Part shown: positions 1 through 10,273 of the stretch, one piece after another
How positions within the stretch are numbered: position 1 is the first letter of the stretch
How the letters are laid out: the number at the start of each line of letters is the position of its first letter
NCBI GenBank assembly: GCA_946803715.1
Contig: CAMPET010000341.1
Span: 9,797-45,153, forward strand
Source: Beroe ovata
Taxonomy: Eukaryota; Ctenophora; Nuda; Beroida; Beroidae
Direction of reading: 5' to 3'
Length of the DNA stretch: 35,357 nucleotides
Position numbers and translations under genes: made by a program
The notes under the pieces: model-generated
What the model saw: the letters and a program-made list of their open reading frames with translations, nothing else
The model's database searches: none
What the model was told of the DNA's origin: nothing

Positions 1-2
1 TA

Positions 3-562
3 ATTCAAAAATCGGAAATGATCATCAAAAGCGGAATTTATCTATCTACCACCTTGCAAAAAATCCCGACTCTCCAACTCCCCTAGGTCGAGATAATCGT
101 ATACACAGAAACCACTTTCACACTTTGGCTTATTCCTTTATATTATAGACTAGAACGCCCGTCAAGTGAGCGTGCTGCACTGAATATTAGGAAGAATCAA
201 AAAATGGGTTAAATTGAATGAGCATCAAAATTGAAACGTTTCAAAACAATGAAACAACGAAATGAGGACGTATCCGTACGCGCGCATTCACTCGCACGTG
301 CAGCTCCTTAATCGCGTAGCAACGGCGTTAAATGCAAATTCTGCTACACCCTATAATTGATTTTTGCATCTCTTCCCAAAACTTCCGACGCCGATTATGA
401 AAAATTTAAGACCTAAATCAAAAATATCGAATGATGGTCCTAAGCGGAATCCTTTTTTCTACCACCTTGCAAAAAATCCCGGCTCTCCAACTCCATTTGG
501 TCGAGATAATCGTATACAAAAAACCGATTTCCTATAAGTGCCTCTTTCCTTTATATTATAGA
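3..562. repeat. Pair of ~150-bp direct repeats
   Basis: Two similar blocks lie at about 3-149 and 415-562. Both contain the core CTACCACCTTGCAAAAAATC, then a run ending GTCGAGATAATCGTATACA, and both finish with TTTATATTATAGA. They diverge by scattered substitutions and small indels and have the same orientation. No protein is visible. They are probably two copies of a dispersed repeat, or two segments of one larger element that runs off the left edge of the window. Confidence 0.7.
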
Positions 563-846
563 TGTCTCTATATATATGGTCGTAACCCTAAAAACGACAA
601 ACACCCTTGATTTTGGCGATTTCAAGTTGCTATAACTTCGTCATTTTTTATCCGATTGACTTGAAATTTTGGTTGCTGCCTCTCTACCTATAGTCTATGG
701 TCCAAATAGACGGAACACTAAGTTTCATAACAATCGAATAAATATAAGCGGTGTTATTGATAGTTGAAATTCGGCGAATCCGTAAAAACATATAGTAGGG
801 TCTGGCAAGCGCACAGCTTTTCGCGCGTTACATAAACGCATCAAGC

Positions 847-916
847 TCACCGAGTCGGCCCTTCGGGCCTCCTCGGTGACCGAGCTCGCAAAAAGGGCCC
901 TTCGGGCCCTTTTTGC
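847..916. repeat. Two adjacent GC-rich hairpins
   Basis: Hairpin 1 (847-879) pairs TCACCGAG with CTCGGTGA around an inner GCCC-TTC-GGGC stem. Hairpin 2 (888-916) has perfect 12-base arms GCAAAAAGGGCC and GGCCCTTTTTGC around a CTTCG loop. The second looks like a bacterial intrinsic terminator, but in this eukaryotic setting it is more likely part of a repeat. No RNA gene could be supported here. Confidence 0.6.
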
Positions 917-1090
917 TCGCACGTTCAACATTAGCTACAGATGCCGCGGGGGGCTTGCCAGCCCCCTGATATGCGGACACTTGTTCGTCGATTCAACGTT
1001 TTGGCCAACATATCACTATATGAGCATATTGGGACAAATTTGCCACAAATTGGCGACATGTTGTGGAAGCCAGAGTTTGAATTCAGTTGA

Positions 1091-1125
1091 GCGCCTGATG
1101 GTTCTAAATTAGAACCATCAGGCGC
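1091..1125. repeat. 35-bp near-perfect palindrome
   Basis: GCGCCTGATGGTTCT and its reverse complement flank a 5-base AAATT centre that itself pairs further. Flanking AGTTGA and AACT extend the stem with a bulge. It could be a mobile-element end or a cruciform-forming site. No gene is attached to it. Confidence 0.7.
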
Positions 1126-1443
1126 AACTTCTAATAGTTGCCGCAGTAATTAAGTAAAAAGTTTGGTGAAAGTTAGGGGTGCCGCAAGAGAGCCACACAG
1201 TACAGTGTCACTAGCACCTGCATTCCAACATTCCTATGTCGCAGTTACGTATCTTGAAAAGTGGTGTCAGCGACATGTTACGAACTGGTGTCAAGGGAGT
1301 ATATAAGGCGATGCAGTGGTCATGAACTCGAAAAAATATAAATCCTACAATAAAATAGGTATTTTTCTGGCCCTCTGGCCAACCCGTATAAGTCTGAATA
1401 CAACACACTAGTCAACCAGGGAAATGCTGAACACAGCACACTG

Positions 1444-1504
1444 ATCAACCAGTGTAAGGCTATCAACCAGTGTAAGGCTATCCACTAGTCAACCAGTGTA
1501 AAGC
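1444..1504. repeat. Short tandem repeat of an ~18-bp unit
   Basis: The unit ATCAACCAGTGTAAGGCT occurs about three times with small changes and a short interruption containing CCACTAGTC. The surrounding stretch 1126-1976 shows no gene I recognise. A minus-strand open frame at 1478-1834 has no family resemblance that I can see. Confidence 0.55.
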
Positions 1505-1976
1505 TGGATACTCGAGAGTTGCCATCACCAAGCTTTCCATCGATAAACCGGAATTGATAAGAAATTTCCCATTTCGTATCAAACCTGGAGTGGTCAATGG
1601 AAGATACATCGTCGTCAGTATTCGCTGATTTATCACCGCCTGGGAAATTAGAGCTGACAAAATACCATGGAGAGGCAACAGTATCTTATTGTACAAAACC
1701 CGAACCTCTTCAGAAAGTAACAGGAAATTGAACTTCACCTTCAATGTTGGCGTATGTGTGTTCAACGCTCTTCTTCTTGCCCTCGAAACCCAGTATTTGT
1801 GGGGAGTCGGGGTGTTTGTGTATAACAACTTCATTCACCTGGGTGAATGATGATTAGTGGAGTGATAGCCACGGATGCAGAGCCTCTTTTAATCTATTAA
1901 TCCGGTGGATCTATAATTTGATAACTATGGAGTATGGCTGACTCGGCGACGCCAAACTTCATGACACAGATGAATT

Positions 1977-2112
1977 CTACGAATTTGAAGGAAATTTCTG
2001 GTATTCCTCTGATTGCGAACTCAGACAATGAAACAGTGGTTAGACTTTAATTGGAGAAAATTGTCTGAGTTCGCAATCAGAGGAATACCAGAAATTTCCT
2101 TCAAATTCGTAG
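1977..2112. repeat. 53-bp perfect inverted repeat (snap-back hairpin)
   Basis: Arms 1977-2029 and 2060-2112 are exact reverse complements, separated by a 30-base loop. The motif ACAGATGAATTCCTGAGAAC recurs just downstream (about 2155 and 2228), so the block sits in locally duplicated DNA. It lies close upstream of the first visible SIN3 exon. It may be a young inverted duplication, a foldback element or an assembly artefact near the 'n' at 2395. Confidence 0.85.
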
Positions 2113-2397
2113 TAACTATGCGACTCTTAAACATAACCCCTCTCCAAATGTTGACAGATGAATTCCTGAGAACAGTTAGCATTCACAATAGACAATCATC
2201 TGTGTCCTGAAGATAAACTTCATGACACAGATGAATTCCTGAGAACAGTAGACAATCGTTTCAAACCCACACCTGTCATCGCGTGTCATGCTGGAGACAG
2301 ATCAAGGACGATATATGGCCGATAATAGATTCAGTTTGTCAAGAGTACCTATAGTTCAATTTGTCAGAATACAGTAGCTGCTGCATTTCATGATNAG

Positions 2398-5300
2398 GTT
2401 CTGCCGGCCACGGGATCGGGCAGCAACAGTCATGCCTTCAACGTTACCCTGAACATCTCATCTAACGGGGGTCCTAATGGACAACCTAACAGGGTTTCGG
2501 TTCGTTGTTCTCAGTTGAACTTCTATCAATACGTACCTAACTTGTTATCTATGTCATGTGATTGAACGCAGAGCACCGAATGATACCCGTGTCATTTCAG
2601 ACATATCATATCATTGGAGATCGGCCGCCCCCGGCCACCCCTCAACAAGTGCCAATAACCCGGCCCCAGCCCAAACCCGAGGTACAACAGTTGACAACAC
2701 CGTCACAGAGCAGCTCTGTCCCCGTCACTTCGCAGCAGCATACAACCAACAAGCTACCACCTTCAACCAAAGCACAGGTCAATCTCTCATCCATATTATG
2801 AGTTACCAATGTTCTGTCTTCCAACTACTGTGACGTTTTCACGGTCCGATAACTGTTTAGGGAGTGAACAACGGTGTTCCTGTACAGCCAGAGTTTAACC
2901 AGGCTATCAACTACGTGAACAAGATAAAGACACGCTTCCAGAATGATCCAGAGGTGAATTCATAAACACTACCTCCCTATACAGACATCATAGTACCCTT
3001 CGTTGAGACTGAATCTCTAACACCTTATTAAGACTCTACTTGATTCATTATTATCGGATTCACACTGATAGATTGAGGATTTTTCCAGGTGTATAAATCA
3101 TTCATGGAGATACTACACACCTTCCAGAAAGACCAGAAGACTGTGAAAGGATCATCCTCTAATCTCAACTCGAGTGGTGAAACTGAGGTACGCAGCGCGA
3201 ACGCTCTGGCGATATTACACTTTCCTACTTACACTCATGATTATAGAGCTTATCAAGGTCGTCACATCCATTGATCAAGTTTTTGACGAAGTCGTCACTA
3301 TCAAATCCATTGATCAGGTTTTTGACAAAGTCCGCATCCTGTTCCAAGATCAGCCTGATTTGCTCAAAGACTTTTCCCAGTTCCTACCGGAAGCTCATTG
3401 CATCGCAGCACATATCCAGCAAATGCAGGAGCACAGCAAGCAGATCCTGACTGTAGCAGCATCTAACGGTCCTGACAAGCAAGCTTCCCTCAGTGGGGGT
3501 GGGGGTCCGCCCCCACTTAAGAGAGCAGCAGGCAACCCATCCCAGGGGGGCCAGTCCACCGATCTCAAGCTACATCTCCCCCGACTTCATGTTGCTAAAG
3601 TAGAGAAAGAGGTTGAGATTAAGGTGTGTATGATCACAAGTAATTGACTGAAATCCTTTGGTGCCAAGGCAGTTCAATTGGTTAGATGAGCTGTTAGACT
3701 GTTGCAATCGATATAGGTTCCATTAGAGCCATTATTGATCGCAGAACAACATTATCATTGCATTGCAACCCCAGGAGGAGAAAATTGTGATACAAACGGA
3801 ACAAGAATTTTTCGAGAGAGCGAAAAAAGCCCTAAAGAGTCAAGAAGTCTATGAAAACTTCCTCAGGTAACTGAACTGATCTTTATAGTGCTGCTATCTC
3901 ATTCATGATCATGTGCCTTCATGTAAGATTGGGGTACGGAATACCCAACTTGCTGAGATTCCAATGTCGGGAATGCCCAACGTCACGAATACTCAACTGC
4001 AATGATGAGTCACATGATGAGTCACATGAGTTTAATTTATACTCCCTCACTACTCGCAGATGTCTGGTGCTGTACACAGAAGAGACACTCAGTGCTACGG
4101 ACATTGTGCACATTGCCGTGCACTTTATTGGCAAATTTCCCGAACTGTTTGCCTGGTTTAAGAACTATGTGGGTTACAAGGACGCTGTGCCCACTGATCA
4201 GAGTAGGAAGAACAGGATGGGCGAGTTGGAGATAAACTACGCCTCGTGTAAGAGATATGGGGCATCGTACAGAGCTCATCCACCCAACTACATTCCTCCC
4301 AAATGCATGGGCAGGACTGAACTCTGCACACAGGTGATCATTCCCATTCTGTATCCCACCGTGGCTGGGGCTTACAATGAATCGAAAACTTAATTAACTA
4401 CCTACCTATTTCAACTGTTCAAAATTGTCTTGAAAGTCACTTTTCTGTAAATCTGCATGGAATTTCGGTCAAATGAGGCTTAGTAACATGTCTCTGTAAC
4501 ACGTGTCTGTGCACTCACGTGTCTAGTGTAACACGTGTCTGTGCACTCACGTGTCTAGTGTAACACACGTGTCTATGTACACTCAGGTTTTGAACGACAC
4601 GTGGCGGTCGTATCCGTGTTGGTCGGAGGACAGCACGTTCTCCGGGAGCAAGAAAACACAGTATGAGGATTACATCCACAAGTGTGATGACGAGAGATTC
4701 GAGTTGGATGTCGTCATAGAAACTAACCTGACGTGTATCAAGCAGTTGGAGGCGGTGCAGAAAAAACTGCTAAAACTCACGCCCGATGGTAAGCCACGTT
4801 ACCACACTTTGGTGATGTCATGTGATACCTAGTAGGTGATGTGACAAAAATGCTTAACCTGAGTTTATCATTCTGAGCAGGTGCTTCGTTTGGTGTTTGA
4901 ATACGGCGTCATATTTAACAGTATCTTACGAGCACATGCCAATTATTACTACACGCACGCACACACACACGTCCTACCATCGCTTACTTCTGACTATTTT
5001 CCAGAGGTGGCGAGGTTTAGGCTAGACAATAAGTTGGGCGGCACATCTGAGATATTTGGAAGACAGGCGATAAAGCGGATATATGGCGACAAGTTTGGTG
5101 GCATCATAGACGGTCTCAAGAAATCGCCCCAAGCAGTCATCCCTATTGTGTTGAAACGGTACTGAAATTTAACTGAAACTGTTAACTGAGCCTTTTTTAT
5201 CGTGTTTTCGGGCGTCCCCATAAATCATTTTCGTCTCGAGACGCTTGCCCTGTAATAACTTCATGTGAATCTTGCCAATCACATTATAACAACTATATCC

Positions 5301-7993
5301 ATGATGAATGTACTTATAGTCACTGGTGTTCACTGGTGTCTATAACACGCAGGTTGAAAAGCAAGGATGAGGAGTGGTGTGAGGCGCGGCGGCAGTTCAA
5401 TGGGATATGGGGCGACCAGTGTAAAAAGTACCACCTCAAGTCGCTCGACCATCAGAGTGCTACCTTCAAACAGGCTGATGTGAAGTTCATTCGATCGAAA
5501 CATCTTGTCACAGAGGTACAGTTCATTAACTGACATTCATTGCATTCTATTTTCGTCGTCGCTCCATCATATAGATATCAGCTAGCTATGAATTTGCAGA
5601 GCTTTCATTGCAACACAGGTTATAGTATGTGATCGTAAATTGCAAATAGAACTACATGTACTGATCTACTGCTGAAATATATGACATCTTGTCATAAAGT
5701 CAGGAAGTACCGAGCAAATATAATCATATAAGGTCATGAACTAATAAGCTTAGTAAGAGACACGCCCAACTATTCATTATGTATCATGAAACTTCATACG
5801 ACGAATGGTGAAATTACCACGTCAGCTGTTGTCATGATGATCATATTAGGGGAGGGCAAGGCACTCGAAATGGATGACAAACACTAAAACTAGTTCTACC
5901 GAAAACCGGGGTCGAGCAAAATTAATTTGGGGGTATGGGCCTACTGTCGGATTGTCGTGTGGTCACGAATACACAGTTTGCACCCATTCCAAAGTTGAAC
6001 GATTTATGATTTGGCAACATCAGCAATCATCCATTCACCCCCTCAATCGGCACTATATTCCAGATAGAGACGCTGTACGATGAGCGTATGGAGCAGGCGC
6101 CAGACAAGGCTGTCACCGGACCTCACATCACCATCACACACAAGGATCATCACATCCTGGAGGATGCACGGAATCTCATCATTCATCATCTCCGGAGACA
6201 GAGTCATCTGCAGAATGAGGAGAAAGCTAAGGTCAAGGTCTTCCTTAATGGGTTCCTGCAGGACTTCTTCTTCGCACCGAGAGGTAGTGGAGATCTGGGG
6301 GTATTCATTCGGGCAAATCCCTGGTTGTGTCCCATTTTCAACATACATATCATCAGGTGATGTGAGTGATGATGATCACGAAAGTGAAGATGAGACATCA
6401 GCAGATGATGATGATGAAACAACATCACGTGGCTCGCGGGCATCTAACAAGGGCGCTCGGCGCTCTGCCCGCAAAGCAGAGAGACCAGCCAAGGCGGCCA
6501 AACTGGCGCCACCTGAGACCGATATAGTGAGTGTACACAACTCACTGTAATGCTGTCATAGTGACTTCACTATAGTGACTTCACAGTCAATCACTGTCAC
6601 ACACATCTGCTAAAATGGGTAATCAAGCTCGTGATTTCTCACACTAACGATTCCTCACACAGACAGACGCATACAACCTGTTCTTCACTAACAACCAGTG
6701 GTACGCATTCCTCCGACAACACCAGGTTATCAATCTATCATGGAATATTGTTTCCTGAAACTTTGGAATACCAAAAGTTGAGTTATTACTGACATTCCTT
6801 ATTGCAGATTCTGTGCGAACGACTTTTCCAGATATACACGTACAACACTGCAGTAGTTGAACAGGAGCTCAAGGACAGAAAGAATAGGAAAGAACCAACA
6901 GCACAGGCTATCAAACTTAAACAGCCAAGTGGGTTATGTCGCCCTTTTGTGAGCGCCGTGGCAATTTTCAATTTGGCTTTGGTTTGCGTGACGCGCAATG
7001 CGACAAAGTCAATCAAAGTATCCCGCGCACGCGATTTCATACCGCGTTTTTATAGAATACAATCAGTTTAATTGGGCCAGCGAGAGTATTTTGACACTTT
7101 GCCAACAATTCCCCAGATGCGATCCCAGTCGAGCATTACTACTCTCATTTCCTGGGTCTAGTGAAGGAACTGCTGGATTGCAGTGTAGAACAGACGGTTT
7201 ATGAGGAAACTCTGCGTGAAATGTTTGGTGTTAGATCATACACCGCGTTCACACTTGACAAGCTAATTACTAACATCGTCAGACAGGTAGCACTGGGCTT
7301 CATTCCGTGCATTGATATTGAATAATTTACCCGGGATCCCTGATTATGCTCAGATAACACTCATCGATTGTTCATTTCTCTATCTCTGAATCAAGAACTA
7401 TCCTCAAAACATTTTCATATCATTTTTCGCGCTCTCTACACTCCCTCAACCCTTTAACCGATATCTAGCCCAGAGTCACTGATATAACACTGCTCTCTCA
7501 GAGTCACACACTGGCGACGGACACGGCATGTAACCAAATCAAGAACATGTACTTGAAACACAAGGAAACAGAGGGTGCTGGCGGCAGTCTCGCGTCACAG
7601 TCAACCCGACTAGCTCAGGAAACTGCCTATCTCAAGGATGCCGAGCAACTCCTAGCCGAACATAACCTTTACAAGATTTATTTTGTGAGTATTCCAGTGC
7701 AATTTCGCTAAAGGTTGTGATTTAGTTTCAATTACATGGAGTTGTGAATTGTAGTTTTCTTTCAGTACAAGCAAGGGTCCAAGATGACTATTGAATTGCT
7801 GGATGGTGAACAGAATGATGAAACAGAAACTGAGGTTTGTCAGGAGAAATTTCACTCTGGAATGTGGCATCTATATCAGAGTTTTAGTGACTCATGTTCG
7901 AAATCACAGGATGCTGCGAGACAGGAAGACACCGCCACAGCAGCAGTTGCTACTGCAGAGAAAGATCCCAGCATGGATACAACGACATCCTGA
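2398..7993 (+). CDS. SIN3: SIN3 transcriptional corepressor (17 exons visible, 5' end missing)
   Basis: SIN3 is the scaffold of the histone-deacetylase (HDAC1/2) corepressor complex in the nucleus. Exons that splice in frame: 2398-2493, 2601-2777, 2861-2953, 3089-3187, 3318-3623, 3775-3866, 4060-4333, 4587-4788, 5005-5158, 5353-5515, 6064-6283, 6357-6536 (best end 6526), 6663-6725, 6808-6928, 7117-7286, 7502-7684, 7766-7993. They encode about 936 residues. Seen: a Pro/Gln-rich linker; PAH2 ([15 protein letters not shown], then [15 protein letters not shown]); a third PAH ([13 protein letters not shown], then [18 protein letters not shown]); the HDAC-interaction domain ([45 protein letters not shown]); an acidic spacer; and part of the Sin3 C-terminal region ([48 protein letters not shown]). 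PAH1 is not found; the first exon starts beside an ambiguous base at 2395. The final frame stops at 7991-7993, before the last segment of vertebrate SIN3A. Family assignment is firm; exon edges and the first exon are inferred. Confidence 0.93.
3267..3332 (+). repeat. Duplicated 27-bp acceptor/exon-start module in SIN3
   Basis: A 27-base segment at 3267-3293 is repeated with two changes at 3306-3332. The second copy supplies the TTGATCAG acceptor and the exon start GTTTTTGACAAAG. The first copy has CAAG in place of CAGG and would shift the frame if used. It is probably a tandem microduplication leaving a decayed splice site. Confidence 0.65.
4498..4586. repeat. 32-bp tandem repeat rich in CACGTG E-boxes
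   Basis: Two exact 32-base units (4498-4529 and 4530-4561) and a partial third lie in the SIN3 intron before the exon at 4587. Each unit carries two CACGTG hexamers and the partial unit one, making five in under 90 bp; a sixth CACGTG follows inside the exon. CACGTG is the canonical site of Max-family bHLH-zipper proteins. Confidence 0.75.
5516..6063 (+). other. Long SIN3 intron without recognisable content
   Basis: This 548-bp stretch lies between two SIN3 exons with GT at its start and TTCCAG at its end. I see no coding segment similar to SIN3, no RNA gene and no clear repeat in it. Confidence 0.7.
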
Positions 7994-8280
7994 ACACAAC
8001 ATTGTGACAAGATTACATGGACACAATATGTCATGACTCATGATACCAGCATGGTGGATGCTATGTGTGGAAACGCGCACCGTCAACACACATATATCAA
8101 GGCAGACATATCCATTATCCGAGATGGTGTTTCATTGTGCTCAATACTGCCGGTTTTGTCGGACAAATTATTTTATCGTTGCTAGCTTTCTTGTCTTAAA
8201 CTTTCATTGCTGATCTTAGAAAGTGCTACCCTGTACCCATTCGTACTTACATAATACGGCCTGTACTAACATAATATGGT

Positions 8281-8760
8281 GTCAATGAATTCCATTGTTA
8301 GCATTCCTTAGTCATAGTTATGCAGTGGTGTCAACAAGATGTGACGAATAGGCAACCCGATTCGTCACATAAAGCTGTTCTGACGTACTGGTGTCAACGC
8401 ATTCCATTGTTAGCATTCCTACGTCACAAGTATGCAGTGGTGTCGAGAAGCTGTAACGAATGGGTACCCGATTCGTCGCATAAAGCTGTTCTGACGTACT
8501 GGTGTCAACAAATTCCATTTTTAGCATTCCTACGTCGCAAGTATGCAGTGGTGTCAAGAAGCTGTGACGAATGGTACAGCGATTCGTCATATAAAGCTGT
8601 TCTGACGTACTGGTGTCAACGAATTCCATTGTTAGCATTCCTTAGTGATATTTATGCAGTGGTGTCAAGAAGCTGTGACGTCTGACGAATGGGTACCCCA
8701 ATCGTCACACAGGCCTGTTCTGACGTACTGGTGTCAACGCACTCCATTTCCATTGTTAGA
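8281..8760. repeat. Four-copy ~111-bp tandem array
   Basis: The start motif ATTCCATTGTTAGCATTCC recurs at about 8289, 8401, 8512 and 8623, with a degenerate fifth at about 8742 (spacing 112, 111, 111 and about 119). Each unit also contains TGCAGTGGTGTC, an inverted pair around GACGAAT...ATTCGTC, and GCTGTTCTGACGTACTGG. Because 111 is divisible by 3, long open frames appear on both strands; they look like repeat artefacts, not genes. A degenerate relative of the motif occurs near 1226-1295. Confidence 0.85.
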
Positions 8761-8938
8761 ATTTGGCCTTTGATTGAGGCACACGAGCACGATTGCATTC
8801 GATTTCGAACAGAGGTCAGGGTCAGATACTGGTAGAATGGATATAAAATTAAAACTCAAAGTCAAAGGTGTCACCGTGATACCATCACTATGCACTTGCA
8901 GTTGTTGTCGATCGAGAAAAATTAACAGCCGAAACTCC

Positions 8939-9188
8939 TGCCGGATGTTAATGTTATTGTTATCTGTCCCGGACAGTGTCCGCTGTTTCTTGCGCGGCGC
9001 GCGCGCCTTCACTGAAGGCCGGCCTTCGAGTTCGATAAAGCTGAAGGCGCGCGCAAGAAACAGTGTGTTCCCGCGCTGCGTGACCCAAATACTCTGCGCG
9101 TCTCCGACTTTTCAGTTCACTGAGTAGAACAGGGGCGCGCAACGTGTGCACAAAACAGTGCAGTGGCTGTGGACAGATAACATCCGGC
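8939..9188. mobile_element. GC-rich nested inverted-repeat element
   Basis: Outer ends pair GCCGGATGTTA...TTATCTGTCC (8939-8970) with GGACAGATAACATCCGGC (about 9170-9188). Inside, 8983-9011 pairs with 9042-9063 (CTGTTTCTTGCGCG against CGCGCAAGAAACAG), and a further GAAGGCCGGCCTTC palindrome caps the loop. No coding capacity is evident. A module TTTTCAG...GCGCAACGTGTGCACA occurs at about 9108-9155, again at about 9217-9267, and in looser form at about 26378-26450, linking this region to the repeat-rich block upstream of WDR27. A non-autonomous element is the best guess. Confidence 0.6.
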
Positions 9189-9345
9189 AAACAACGTGTG
9201 TTCGTGTTTTTTACGATTTTTCAGCGATCACCGAGTAAATAAGAGGCGCGCGCAACGTGTGCACATACCGGACGTAATACTTATCTGCAGTCGACTGCTC
9301 AGTGCATGGTGTTCACTGCTTCGTCGAATTAGCAGTGTGCAGTGA

Positions 9346-9444
9346 TTGTAGAATTTCTCCCTACCCTCGCTGGCGGGATTTTATCCCTGGCATAGCAAGG
9401 AATCACAATTGCACGGCACCGACGGTAGGGAAAAAAACCTACAA
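9346..9444. mobile_element. Short MITE, copy A (99 bp)
   Basis: The terminal inverted repeats are TTGTAGAATTTCTCCCTACC and, reversed, GGTAGGG...CCTACAA. The interior GCTGGCGGGATTTTATCCCT is the same as in the copy at 26543-26651, and both end with CACCGACGGTAGGG. The flanks share GCAGTGA on both sides, a degraded target duplication. It carries no coding sequence. Confidence 0.8.
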
Positions 9445-9773
9445 AGCAGTGAACACTGAACAGTGCTGAGTGCTTCGAGCGTGAATAACAGTGCATATCC
9501 TGATCAGTGATCGCGATCCGACAAACAGAATCCTGGCCAGTGGGACTCAGGACTGGGACTAAATGAGAAAGATGGAAATTGGTGGAAATGTCAATATTCT
9601 ATTTCTACAATAAACAAAAGCATTCCAAGCCAGGCACGTTTTTTGAAGGTTTAACACTTGCGTATAGCCAGGGGTGCAGTTGTCAATGCACAAAACACGC
9701 ACTGAATCATCGACATGTAAAAAGTAAGTATCATTTAAGTACATTTTAAGTAAAATATGTATTATCGAATAAT

Positions 9774-9835
9774 CACGTGATAGTTCACACGTGGTAGCTG
9801 CTGATAACGCAGGTACTACGTGCTAGTATCACGTG
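9774..9835. promoter_or_regulatory. Cluster of three CACGTG E-boxes
   Basis: CACGTG occurs at 9774-9779, 9788-9793 and 9830-9835, the outer two inside matching ATCACGTGATA contexts. The site lies between SIN3 (ends 7993) and the 3' end of LIS1, so it is not next to an obvious promoter. Regulatory function is only a possibility. Confidence 0.35.
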
Positions 9836-10273
9836 ATAACCGCACACAAACACATACGAATCAATTATTGGAAAGGAACCAGTTATAAAACCCAATTTTC
9901 TCTGATCATATCAATGATAAAATACCGTTATGACGTGTCCCTAATCTACTATTTCAATTTATTCTACAAAATATGAACAAGATCGCATGGGATTGCCCAG
10001 TAATAATGCGTGCAGCAGAACCCACGCTGAGAGTCCAGGATGTACAATAGTAGTAGTAGTAGTAGGTGTTGCATGATCTTTGCTACTGAGTCATAGAAAA
10101 GTCCTACAAAATGGTGTGATACACTGCAGAGCACACACACACACATACCTCCCTAACTCGATGATCGATTAGAGACAAACCCAGGGTAGAGAGAGAGAAA
10201 AGATAGAGACAGTTCATCGTAGAGGATCAGATGTCATGGTAGTGCACCATGTACTTCAGAGTACGTCAGCTTA

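Noticed and set aside
888-916. Rho-independent terminator
   Set aside because: It has the right shape (GC stem, CTTCG loop, T-run), but all genes in the window are eukaryotic with introns, and there is no bacterial gene upstream.
1478-1834. 118-residue minus-strand frame
   Set aside because: No recognisable motif, and it starts in a short tandem repeat; a plus-strand frame over part of the same DNA looks equally coding-like.
6204-6443. His-rich minus-strand frame
   Set aside because: Shadow of the SIN3 exons encoding the acidic GAT/GAC-rich segment on the plus strand.
8318-8685. Proteins of 106 and 121 residues on opposite strands
   Set aside because: Both are translations of the 111-bp tandem repeat, whose unit length keeps frames open; no start context or homology.
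8281-8760. CRISPR-like array
   Set aside because: Repeats are contiguous 111-bp tandem units without unique spacers, in a eukaryotic genome.
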